A DNA stretch of 11,558 bases from the NCBI GenBank assembly GCA_910585065.1, contig CAJUCG010000095.1:1-11558 (forward strand), in the 5' to 3' direction. The first letter of the stretch is position 1; each line of letters begins with the position of its first letter. Of this stretch, positions 1 through 6,567 are shown piece after piece. Source of the stretch: an uncultured Lachnospiraceae bacterium. Its GTDB lineage: Bacteria; Bacillota; Clostridia; Lachnospirales; Lachnospiraceae. The position numbers and the translations under genes are program-made. Under the pieces are notes generated by a model. It was not told the origin of the DNA. It was given only the letters and a program-made list of their open reading frames with translations, and did no database searches.

Positions 1-190
1 GTTCATTGATGGCAGTAATATCCGTGAAATCCCCCCGCAAAAATAATTCCTCCACTTTCGGATAATCGGAAAGAAATGCAAGGTCAGTCTTTTTGTTCGC
101 GTAGATTCGCAGAGAACAAACCTCGTCCGGCATAAGATCATGCAATTCTGTAATTATCTCCTTTTTCTCAATTTTAATTTCTCCATCCAT
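1..190 (-). CDS. Leucine-rich-repeat protein, N-terminal 63 codons (partial)
   Basis: This is the beginning of a gene that runs off the left edge. The reading frame opens with ATG at 190-188 and stays open for 63 codons. A Shine-Dalgarno-like GGGGGTGA (197-204) lies 5 nt upstream, and an extended -10 promoter lies about 40 bp upstream. The product starts MDGEIKIEKKEI and is acidic and hydrophilic, with no signal peptide or membrane segment in the visible part. Residues about 37-63 (LAFLSDYPKVEELFLRG and following) fit the leucine-rich-repeat spacing, with a D-I-x-x-I-N continuation like that of internalin-type repeats. The repeat call rests on one and a half repeats, so the family is likely but the function is unknown. 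It is separated from the exporter genes by an AT-rich gap and its own promoter, so it is probably an independent transcription unit. Confidence 0.6.
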   Translation of the reverse strand, partial: MDGEIKIEKKEIITELHDLMPDEVCSLRIYANKKTDLAFLSDYPKVEELFLRGDFTDITAINE

Positions 191-229
191 AAATTTCACC
201 CCCGATTTTAATTTCTTAATTTTAGGGAT

Positions 230-258
230 ATTATAACACAGTTGACGAAATTTGTAAT
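230..258 (-). promoter_or_regulatory. Probable promoter of the LRR gene (extended -10)
   Basis: On the minus strand a perfect TATAAT (230-235) is preceded by TG one base upstream, forming an extended -10. The -35 region is weak: TTACAA sits 16 nt upstream in a very AT-rich tract. Transcription would begin near 223 and leave a leader of about 33 nt before the ATG at 190. Confidence 0.55.
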
Positions 259-325
259 TATAATTATACAATTTTTAGTTATTTTTTCCACATCATAGAA
301 ATCATAACAAACCGACTGCTCTGCA

Positions 326-372
326 CTCTGCAAGTCAATAAAATTTAAGAACACTTGTATCGGCTTGCAGAG
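326..372 (-). repeat. 9-bp inverted repeat downstream of the exporter operon
   Basis: CTCTGCAAG (326-334) and CTTGCAGAG (364-372) are perfect inverted repeats around a 29-nt loop. They lie 31 bp beyond the stop codon of the last exporter gene. There is no proper T-run after the hairpin on the minus strand, so it is at best a weak or factor-assisted terminator. No better terminator is visible between 191 and 402. The rest of that gap is AT-rich and holds only the LRR promoter. Confidence 0.35.
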
Positions 373-402
373 ATATTAAAAACAAAAAGATAACAAGCAC
401 CG

Positions 403-2181
403 CTATGCCACTTCTTTAAACTGCGCCATATACAGCTCGTAGTACGCACCCTTCTTTGCAATCAGCTCCTTAGCACTGCCCTGCTCAACAATACCGCCCC
501 CATCAATTACAAAAATCCGGTCAGCCTTCTGTATTGTAGAGAGCCGGTGCGCAATAACAAAAGAAGTTCTTCCAGAAAGCAGCGCGTCAATGCCCTTTTG
601 CACCAGCCGCTCTGTATGCGTGTCAATGCTCGAAGTTGCCTCGTCAAGGATCAGAATCTTTGGCATCGAGAGCATGGTGCGCGCAAATGCCAGAAGCTGC
701 CGCTGTCCGATGGAAAGCCCCGCACCGCGCTCTTTAAGTTCGGTATCGTACCCCTTTTCCATCTTCATAATAAATTCATGTGCATTTACCATTTTGGCAG
801 CATCCATAATTTCCTCATCCGTCGCATCGAGCCTCCCATAGCGGATATTGTCCTTTATCGTGCCGGAAAACAGGAAGTTTTCCTGCGTCATAATTCCCAT
901 CTGCCGCCGCAGACTCTCAATTGATACCTCCCGGATATCCCGCCCGTCAATATAGACCGTGCCGCCCGTCACATCATAAAAACGGCTGATCAGGTTGACA
1001 ATCGTGGTCTTGCCCGCACCCGTAGGTCCAACCAGCGCGATTGTTTCTCCGGGACGGATTTTAAAGCTTACATTGTCAAGCACCTGTGTATCCTTATCGT
1101 AGGCAAAGGACACATTTTTAAATTCCACCTCGCCCCGGATTTCCGGAAGTTCTGCCACCCCCTCGTGGTCAGCGATCTCCGGCTCAGTGTCAAGAATTTC
1201 AAAAACGCGCTCCGCACCCGCAATATTTGTGATCAACTGATTATAAAAATTGCTCAGATTCATAATCGGGTTCCAAAACATCGAAATATAAGTTCCGAAT
1301 GCCATCAGCGTTCCGACCGGAGCTGCCTGTGTGCCAAGCATCTTTACCCCGACATAGTACATACAAAGTGTTCCAAGCCCCCAGCAAAAATCCACCACAG
1401 GTCCAAATGCGTCCGCAAATCGGCAGGCATTCACAAAGGATCCGCAATGTTCAAAAAGCAGCTCATCAAAAGTTTCCTCCGTCTCGTCCTCCGCAGAAAA
1501 GCTCTGAATCACTCGCATACCTGACACATCCTCATGGATAAAGGCATTTAAATTGGAACTCTTTTTGCGGTGAATCTGCCAGCGCGCATGGGATTTTGTC
1601 TGCACAAAAATCACCCCGGCAATCATTAACGGCAGAGAACTCATCGCCGCCAATGCAAGCTTCCAATTTTTTACAGCCATAATCAGGACAACCGCGCAGA
1701 CGGTGATAAAATCCGGAATCAGGGTTGTCACGCTATTGGAAAGCACATCCTTTAGGGAATTTACATCACCGATAATGCGCGCGAGAATTTTCCCCGTCGG
1801 GCGGCTGTCAAAAAACGAGAAACTTAACGTCTGGATATGTTCATACAACTCACTGCGGATTTTCACAAGCACATCGTTCGACATTTTCGCCATCAAATAC
1901 ATACGCAGCTTAATCAGCAGAATCATTGCGACATTCATTACAAGTGCCGCCGCGCCCAGTTTGAGAAGCCCCCCTATATCATTATTTTTAATATTTACAT
2001 TGATTGCGCGCTCAATAATCAGCGGATTAACTAGACTGATTCCCACCGTAAAAAGCATAATAAAAAGGACAAACGCAATCATTTTTTTGTACGAGAGCAA
2101 GTATCGAAACAGACGCAAAAGCGTCACGGTCTTGCCCGCCGTTTTTAAAGTTTCGTCCTCGCGGACAGTATTCACTGCCAT
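403..2181 (-). CDS. Heterodimeric ABC multidrug-type exporter, subunit with the consensus catalytic Glu (592 aa)
   Basis: This is a half-transporter of the type IV exporter class, with an N-terminal transmembrane domain (about residues 25-330, six helices) fused to a nucleotide-binding domain (about 350-590). Visible motifs are Walker A GPTGAGKT (385-392), Q-loop Q433, Walker B ILILDE with Asp513 and catalytic Glu514, and switch His545 in IAHRLST. The signature is LSIGQ (489-493) instead of LSGGQ. In heterodimers of the BmrCD, LmrCD and TM287/288 type, one subunit carries the good Walker B and a degraded signature, which is what is seen here. The partner is the gene just upstream (82-bp gap). 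The start at 2181 is supported by a GGAAAGGG ribosome binding site. The complex should act in the cytoplasmic membrane and export drugs, lipids or peptides. The substrate cannot be read from sequence. Confidence 0.93.
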   Translation of the reverse strand: MAVNTVREDETLKTAGKTVTLLRLFRYLLSYKKMIAFVLFIMLFTVGISLVNPLIIERAINVNIKNNDIGGLLKLGAAALVMNVAMILLIKLRMYLMAKMSNDVLVKIRSELYEHIQTLSFSFFDSRPTGKILARIIGDVNSLKDVLSNSVTTLIPDFITVCAVVLIMAVKNWKLALAAMSSLPLMIAGVIFVQTKSHARWQIHRKKSSNLNAFIHEDVSGMRVIQSFSAEDETEETFDELLFEHCGSFVNACRFADAFGPVVDFCWGLGTLCMYYVGVKMLGTQAAPVGTLMAFGTYISMFWNPIMNLSNFYNQLITNIAGAERVFEILDTEPEIADHEGVAELPEIRGEVEFKNVSFAYDKDTQVLDNVSFKIRPGETIALVGPTGAGKTTIVNLISRFYDVTGGTVYIDGRDIREVSIESLRRQMGIMTQENFLFSGTIKDNIRYGRLDATDEEIMDAAKMVNAHEFIMKMEKGYDTELKERGAGLSIGQRQLLAFARTMLSMPKILILDEATSSIDTHTERLVQKGIDALLSGRTSFVIAHRLSTIQKADRIFVIDGGGIVEQGSAKELIAKKGAYYELYMAQFKEVA

Positions 2182-2263
2182 AATTAAATCCCTTTCCTAT
2201 TCTAAAATTTTATATATACCTCCGGTCATGCTGCGACCGCTTCTCAAAATCCCTTTGTCTTTT
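2182..2263 (-). other. Intercistronic gap within the exporter operon
   Basis: These 82 bp between the two half-transporter genes contain a small hairpin (CGGTC, 7-nt loop, GACCG) with no T-run. They also contain two copies of AAAGGGATTT on the minus strand (at 2247-2256 and 2186-2195), the second serving as the ribosome binding site of the downstream gene. No promoter or terminator is evident, so the two genes are probably co-transcribed. Confidence 0.4.
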
Positions 2264-4003
2264 TTATGCCCCATTCACACTTAGCTGCGCAAGCGTCTCG
2301 CCGTACTGTGCCATATAGGTATCATAATACAGCCCTTTCTTTTCAAGCAGTTCCTCGTGCGTGCCGCGCTCTGCAATGCCGCCGTCCTCAAGTACTATAA
2401 TTTCATCCGCGTGCCGGACAGCCGAGATCCGATGGGCAATCACAATCTTTGTTGTGCCCTTAACCTTTAAAAGATTCTCCTGAATCTGATGTTCTGTTTC
2501 CATATCAAGTGCTGAGGTCGAATCATCTAACACAAGAATCGGAGATTTCTTGGCAAATGCGCGCGCCATACTGATGCGCTGTTTCTGTCCGCCGGATAAT
2601 CCCACACCCCGCTCCCCAATCTGCGTTTCGTACTGTTCTTCCATATTTTCGATAAATTCTTTTGCCTGTGCGCGTTCAAGTGCATTACGGACAAGATCAT
2701 TGTGGGTACTTGCCCGCTTTCCAAGCTTTACGTTGGAATTGATCGTGTCCGAGAACAGGAAAACATCCTGCATCACTGGGGAAATGCTTTTGCGGAGCTG
2801 ACGTAATGTCAGATCGCGAATTGGTACACCATCAAGTCTTATCTCTCCCTCCCCGACATCGTAAAAACGCTGTAGGAGCGTAATGATCGAGGATTTCCCA
2901 GAACCAGTTGCTCCCATAATTCCAATGGTTTTCCCTGCTGGCAGATCAAAGGAAATATTTTTTAAAATCTCTTTGCCGTCAAGCGAAAATGATACATGAT
3001 CAAAGGTTATGCGACCCGAAACTTCCGGCAGCAGCACCGGATTTTCCTTTTCGATAATCGTTGTTTTCTCATTGTAAATCTTTTTCAATTTCTTGTTGGA
3101 CGCAACTGCCGAGGCAAAGGAGTTTGACAGCCAGCCAAGCATTTCCATCGGCCAGATAATATTATTTGCGTACTCTGTAAACGCTGCCAATTCGCCCAGC
3201 GAAATCTCACCCTGAATTTTTAAATAGCCGCCGTAAATAATAACAAAGATTGGCAGCAGCCTTGTGATAAACTGTACAAGCGGCTGATAGCGGATAAATA
3301 CCTTGCTCTGGCGCATATTCAGCTCATAATAACGCTTATTGTGCGAGAGAAATTTTGTGATCTCATGTTTTTCCCTGGCAAAAGCCTTGACTGTGCGCAC
3401 ACCCGCAAGATTTTCCTGTGCCACCGTATTTAATTTTGCGTTCTCATCGGAGATATCCTCATACACCTTGTCAAGTTTTTTCTCCATCAAAATCGCGAGC
3501 AATGCCACAACGGGCATCATCACCAGCGGCATAACCGCAAGTTTAACGCTGATATGGAGCATACAGTAAATAACAATAATCGTGTGAAATACTACCTCCA
3601 AAATCAACATACCAACATATCCAAGCCCAGCCCAGATATTGTCCACATCGTCCTTGACTCGCGACATCAATTCTCCCGTATTGGTATTGTCAAAATAGTT
3701 AATTGAAAGTCGTTGGATATGCCGAAACAAATTCCGGCGCATATTCATGCCAATTTTCGCACCGATGCAATCGAAAGTAAATTCTTTCATATAACCGAAT
3801 ACACAGCGTCCAAGACCAATCACAAGGATCATGAACAATAGCGGCATCAGCAGATCGACCGCACCCTCCCCGATTACATCGTCCACAATCCTTTTTGTTA
3901 CCTGCGGCGCAAGCATATCCAGTCCCACCTGCAATAAAAGGCATACAATCGCAAACAGATAGGCATACCAGTAGTGCAGAATATAGCTTGACAGCTTTTT
4001 CAT
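2264..4003 (-). CDS. Heterodimeric ABC multidrug-type exporter, degenerate-site subunit (579 aa)
   Basis: This is the first half-transporter of the pair. Its transmembrane domain covers about residues 10-300 and its nucleotide-binding domain about 330-570. Motifs seen are Walker A GATGSGKS (364-371), Q-loop Q412, a perfect LSGGQ signature (469-473) and switch His524. The residue after the Walker B aspartate is Asp494 (ILVLDDS) instead of catalytic Glu. In heterodimeric exporters this substitution marks the non-hydrolysing site. The intact LSGGQ here pairs with the good Walker site of the partner, and the partner's LSIGQ pairs with the degraded site here. The start is set by GGAGG 6 nt before the ATG at 4003. 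Upstream lie 330 nt of leader-like DNA and the small-ORF/terminator unit at 4331-4629, which may control the operon. It belongs to the BmrC/LmrC group, with unknown substrate. Confidence 0.93.
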   Translation of the reverse strand: MKKLSSYILHYWYAYLFAIVCLLLQVGLDMLAPQVTKRIVDDVIGEGAVDLLMPLLFMILVIGLGRCVFGYMKEFTFDCIGAKIGMNMRRNLFRHIQRLSINYFDNTNTGELMSRVKDDVDNIWAGLGYVGMLILEVVFHTIIVIYCMLHISVKLAVMPLVMMPVVALLAILMEKKLDKVYEDISDENAKLNTVAQENLAGVRTVKAFAREKHEITKFLSHNKRYYELNMRQSKVFIRYQPLVQFITRLLPIFVIIYGGYLKIQGEISLGELAAFTEYANNIIWPMEMLGWLSNSFASAVASNKKLKKIYNEKTTIIEKENPVLLPEVSGRITFDHVSFSLDGKEILKNISFDLPAGKTIGIMGATGSGKSSIITLLQRFYDVGEGEIRLDGVPIRDLTLRQLRKSISPVMQDVFLFSDTINSNVKLGKRASTHNDLVRNALERAQAKEFIENMEEQYETQIGERGVGLSGGQKQRISMARAFAKKSPILVLDDSTSALDMETEHQIQENLLKVKGTTKIVIAHRISAVRHADEIIVLEDGGIAERGTHEELLEKKGLYYDTYMAQYGETLAQLSVNGA

Positions 4004-4330
4004 AACCTTCCTCCATTATTCTCTTTTTCTCATTTTTTTCAGGAAATCACCCGGATTTCACCATAATTTTATTCGGTTTATTTTTCCTGTCTTTGCATTT
4101 TACTATGCGATACGGAAATAATTTCCCTATCCATCACATAATCATCAGACTGATTTTCCCTTACCACGATTTTTTATTCTGGAAATCCTGGCACATCCCC
4201 CACAGGCAGGGCGGCCGCGATCTCTCTGCTATGCCCGCTACAGCACACCAGAGTTTTTAGAATTCACTGTACATCTTTAAAAGAACATTCTAAAATAGTG
4301 CCTATCTTTGCACCTGTTCCTAAATACAGC
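4004..4330 (-). other. Long untranslated region upstream of the exporter operon
   Basis: These 327 bp hold no convincing gene. Structures seen are a 9-bp inverted repeat TTTTAGAAT/ATTCTAAAA (4255-4263 and 4287-4295), an isolated GC-rich patch containing GCGGCCGC near 4211, and a near-perfect palindrome GGAAATAATTTCC (4114-4126). There is also a 6-bp-arm inverted repeat GAAATC-N5-GATTTC (4043-4059). The last two sit around a weak possible promoter and could be operators. If the exporter is instead transcribed from 4601-4629, this whole stretch would be 5' leader RNA. Confidence 0.45.
4066..4093 (-). promoter_or_regulatory. Weak candidate promoter of the exporter operon
   Basis: On the minus strand AAGACA (4088-4093) and TAAAAT (4066-4071) are separated by 16 bp, which would place the start of transcription about 55 nt before the exporter ATG. 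Both hexamers deviate from consensus and the spacing is short, so this is only the best local candidate. It is far weaker than the promoter at 4601-4629. The inverted repeat at 4043-4059 overlaps the expected start point. Confidence 0.25.
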
Positions 4331-4360
4331 AAAAAAGCCGTGGTAAGATTACCACGGCTT
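4331..4360 (-). terminator. Strong intrinsic terminator after the 45-codon ORF
   Basis: In the minus-strand transcript AAGCCGTGG (4360-4352) pairs perfectly with CCACGGCTT (4343-4335). The 8-nt loop can close by three more A-T pairs, and a run of six T follows (4336-4331). It begins 24 nt after the stop codon of the small ORF and lies about 330 nt before the exporter genes. It can be a simple terminator of the small gene or the terminator arm of an attenuator. Confidence 0.9.
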
Positions 4361-4384
4361 CATAAAAGACAATAATAGATCTAT

Positions 4385-4522
4385 TTATGAAAACATGATT
4401 TCGGTAATCTTACATGATTTCTTTGTTTTCAGTACAGATAAGTACTTTTCAAATTCAAACTCTGAATTTGCAGTTAATCCATAGAATCCAAAATTAGTAA
4501 ACAGCACTGTAAACTTCATCAT
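4385..4522 (-). CDS. Small protein or leader peptide, 45 aa, upstream of the exporter operon
   Basis: The ORF starts with two tandem ATG codons (4522 and 4519) behind an excellent ribosome binding site, AGAAAGGAGG (4531-4540), 8 nt upstream. The product begins MMKFTVLFTNFGFYGL, continues with an acidic, probably helical stretch (residues about 18-33), and ends CKITEIMFS. The pattern suggests strand-helix-strand, or simply a translated leader. There is no signal peptide, no double-glycine motif and no Cys pair, so a bacteriocin precursor is unlikely. It has its own consensus promoter and a strong terminator 24 nt after its stop. Its codons for CKIT are complementary to the terminator loop. The position directly ahead of a heterodimeric ABC exporter parallels BmrB, the leader peptide of bmrCD in Bacillus subtilis. 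I do not recognise the sequence itself. Translation is very likely from the signals; the function is inferred. Confidence 0.75.
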   Translation of the reverse strand: MMKFTVLFTNFGFYGLTANSEFEFEKYLSVLKTKKSCKITEIMFS

Positions 4523-4600
4523 GTAAGCTACCTCCTTTCTGTTATTATGACAAAACGTGCGATCTTGCCATAATTAAATCCATCCTCAAGTGACAATTGC

Positions 4601-4629
4601 ATTATACGACGGCAGGAATAAGATGTCAA
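4601..4629 (-). promoter_or_regulatory. Consensus sigma-A promoter of the small ORF
   Basis: On the minus strand TTGACA (4624-4629) and TATAAT (4601-4606) are both perfect and separated by exactly 17 bp. Transcription would start near 4594, about 70 nt before the first ATG. The -35 lies 25 bp after the stop codon of the upstream permease gene, which has no GC-rich terminator of its own. Confidence 0.9.
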
Positions 4630-4653
4630 GCTAAAATTTAGAAAATTTAAAAG

Positions 4654-5742
4654 TCAATAATCGCAGATATCCGCCTTTAGCATCTGCCTCGACCTTGTTA
4701 TCATCAGCGGCAAGATCACTGCCAAATTACAAAGCATAACGCTAAACAGTGCCAGAGGGTGGAAATACCGCAGATATTTCCCCGCCGGATAAAGCACAAG
4801 ATTATTAAAAAGATAAAGCCCCAAAAAGAAAATTCCCCCTCCTAAAAGCACTGCAATCCCGTCCATACAGAGCAGTTCTCCCACAATCTTTTTCACAATT
4901 TCCCCCTTTGATATGCCGATTGCGCGGTAAACGGCAAACTCAAAATGCCTGCGCTGATACATCCCTACAAAAGCCGCATTGACTGTTACCGCCATAATTA
5001 CTGCAAGCAATATAACAATAAAGGTATAAATAATTTTTAAGGGTTTTATCTGACTGCTAATCTGCTCTTCAAAATCTTCCTGAAGGTATAAATTATACTT
5101 TTCTTTCAGACCATGCACAAAATCATAAATTTCCGTAGCTGTAACCCCCTCCTTGCAGATTAGTGTAGCACTTAAATTATAATCTTGCTCGTCGGTAATA
5201 AAATACAGAAGGTATCCATCCTCTTTTGTTATCGCATCCAGCGTGAATTCCCGCAAAATATTTTCATCGTAATCTTTACCTATTTTATCTCCGATTTTCA
5301 AATCGACATTCTTTGCAAAACGCTCGCTCATTATCATACTTCCCGATTTCAGATTTCCAAAATCACAGGCAATTCCCATTGCCTCACAGTAGGTTTTAAA
5401 ATCCTGCACCGTAAGAAAAGTCAAGCTGACCTGCCCACTCTCAAATCCCATAATACTATTCCAGTTAAAAACATTGTACGAACCGTTTTTTAATACAACC
5501 GCCTTCCCGCTCTCCTCTACTTCCTCCAGAAAGCGCGCAAAGCTTTCTTCATCGCCCGCAATATCATTCACCCTTGCAAGACGACGGTAATAAGCGATCG
5601 GAAGTTCCCAGTTATCGCCCGGATTAGTAACATAAAGCCCCCCTAAATATGCCACATAGCCTAAAAAAAGCATAAAGATAAGCAGGATACAGCGCGTCTT
5701 ATTTTCCCTAATAAAATACATTGCCGAAAATGGTTTCATCAT
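4654..5742 (-). CDS. FtsX-like ABC transporter permease (362 aa), second of a pair
   Basis: This is a MacB/FtsX-type permease. One N-terminal membrane helix (about residues 17-38) is followed by an extracytoplasmic domain (about 39-235). Three C-terminal helices follow at about 236-260, 287-315 and 329-349. The cytoplasmic turn after helix 2 (RRHFEFAVYRAIGISKGEI) is the typical FtsX coupling segment that contacts the ATPase. It overlaps the ATPase gene by ATGA (5739-5742), so the two are translationally coupled. A second ATG follows immediately and may be the better start, given the GGAAGG site. It resembles the other permease of the operon at both ends (FSAMYFIREN versus LSAMKYIKNN near the N terminus, and a shared FHP before the last helix), so the two arose by duplication. 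Together with the ATPase they would form a LolCDE-like asymmetric complex. The cargo is unknown. Confidence 0.9.
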   Translation of the reverse strand: MMKPFSAMYFIRENKTRCILLIFMLFLGYVAYLGGLYVTNPGDNWELPIAYYRRLARVNDIAGDEESFARFLEEVEESGKAVVLKNGSYNVFNWNSIMGFESGQVSLTFLTVQDFKTYCEAMGIACDFGNLKSGSMIMSERFAKNVDLKIGDKIGKDYDENILREFTLDAITKEDGYLLYFITDEQDYNLSATLICKEGVTATEIYDFVHGLKEKYNLYLQEDFEEQISSQIKPLKIIYTFIVILLAVIMAVTVNAAFVGMYQRRHFEFAVYRAIGISKGEIVKKIVGELLCMDGIAVLLGGGIFFLGLYLFNNLVLYPAGKYLRYFHPLALFSVMLCNLAVILPLMITRSRQMLKADICDY

Positions 5743-6419
5743 TCCTTCCCCCCACCGCTTTTTACCTCACTGATCTTCCCGTCCCACATCTCAATTACAC
5801 TATCCGCACCGCCAAGTATGGAACGATCATGAGTTATAATAAGCACAAGATTTTTCTTTGAATAAGTTTTTAAAATGTCCATAACGGCAAAGGCATTTTC
5901 ATGGTCGAGTGCCGCTGTCGGCTCATCGGTAAACAGCACATGAGGGTTATTGATCATCGCCCTTGCAATCGCTGTTCTCTGCCGCTGACCACCGGAAAGT
6001 TTCGCCGGGCGTTTGCCAAATTCCCGCTCGCCAAGACCAAAGCCTAAGAGCAGTTCTTTTGCATACTGTGTCACTGCATCTCCGCTCTCTGCCGCCGCTA
6101 CAGTCACATTGTCGATGGCTGACATATACGGCACAAGAAAATGTCGTTGAAATACAAAGCCAAACTCCTTCCTGCGCAGGATTTCTCTCTCCGCATCTTT
6201 TAATTTTGTGAGATCTTTCCCATTGTACAAAATCTCTCCGTCCGTCGGCTTTTTAAGGGTGGACAAACAGTACATCAGCGTGGACTTTCCGGAGCCGGAT
6301 GGTCCGATAATCCCGATAAGCCCCGTGTCCGGCAGTGTGAGATCAAATCCCCCAAGGGCATAGATCTTTTCAGTTTTTTCCATATCATAAATCATCGTGA
6401 TATTCTTAATATTAAACAT
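5739..6419 (-). CDS. ABC transporter ATP-binding protein, MacB/LolD type (226 aa)
   Basis: This is a stand-alone nucleotide-binding protein of the usual length for its class. Motifs are Walker A GPSGSGKS (39-46), Q-loop Q91, signature LSGGQ (141-145) and Walker B VLFTDEP with Asp165 and catalytic Glu166. The switch residue is His197 (ITHDRS). All catalytic residues are intact, so a homodimer should have two active sites. It lies between two different FtsX-like permeases, which implies an ATPase dimer with one copy of each permease. The ribosome binding site AAGGAG (6429-6434) lies 9 nt before the ATG and directly abuts one copy of a 15-bp direct repeat flanking a hairpin element. The energy from ATP probably moves a substrate at the outer face of the membrane, as in mechanotransmitting MacB-type transporters. 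The relatives include antimicrobial-peptide resistance pumps. Confidence 0.94.
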   Translation of the reverse strand: MFNIKNITMIYDMEKTEKIYALGGFDLTLPDTGLIGIIGPSGSGKSTLMYCLSTLKKPTDGEILYNGKDLTKLKDAEREILRRKEFGFVFQRHFLVPYMSAIDNVTVAAAESGDAVTQYAKELLLGFGLGEREFGKRPAKLSGGQRQRTAIARAMINNPHVLFTDEPTAALDHENAFAVMDILKTYSKKNLVLIITHDRSILGGADSVIEMWDGKISEVKSGGGKE

Positions 6420-6435
6420 ATTTACATACTCCTTA

Positions 6436-6556
6436 TTATTAGTTCCGCATATATCTTTCCAGTACCCAATAGTCTAAGAATAAATTTTCGTTCGCTTTGC
6501 TCTCGCAAATTTATTCTGGGCACTGAAAAGACATACGCTGTTTATTAGTTCCGCAT
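6436..6556 (-). repeat. MITE-like hairpin element with 15-bp flanking direct repeats
   Basis: The 15-mer TTATTAGTTCCGCAT occurs at 6436-6450 and 6542-6556. Between them is a long inverted repeat. Outer arms of 22 nt (6447-6468 and 6517-6538) and inner 11-nt arms AGAATAAATTT/AAATTTATTCT (6477-6487 and 6507-6517) enclose a 19-nt loop with GCGAGAGCAAAGCG on the minus strand. An 8-nt bulge lies at 6469-6476. All four non-Watson-Crick positions of the outer arms become G-U pairs in the minus-strand RNA, the strand that is transcribed here. The element lies between a permease stop codon and the ATPase ribosome binding site. It could be a small non-autonomous insertion or an mRNA-stability/processing hairpin. 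The structure is directly visible, but its origin is inferred. Confidence 0.7.
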
Positions 6557-6567
6557 TTGTCTCCGCT

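Noticed and set aside
2197..2250. Tiny ORF in the gap between the two exporter genes
   Set aside because: It would be only 10-16 codons, with at best a weak TTG start; the sequence is better explained as a short intercistronic hairpin plus ribosome binding site.
1703..2284. 193-codon open frame on the plus strand opposite the exporter gene
   Set aside because: It lies antisense to a gene with clear ABC transporter motifs, has no ribosome binding site or recognisable domain, and its composition reflects the complementary strand of membrane-helix codons.
4200..4230. GC-rich patch with GCGGCCGC as a possible transfer junction or structured RNA
   Set aside because: It is short and isolated, with no flanking repeats or strong fold, so no claim can be supported.
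4385..4522. Bacteriocin or RiPP precursor reading of the 45-aa ORF next to ABC exporters
   Set aside because: There is no double-glycine leader, no Cys/Ser/Thr-rich core and no modification enzyme nearby, and the exporters lack a peptidase C39 domain.
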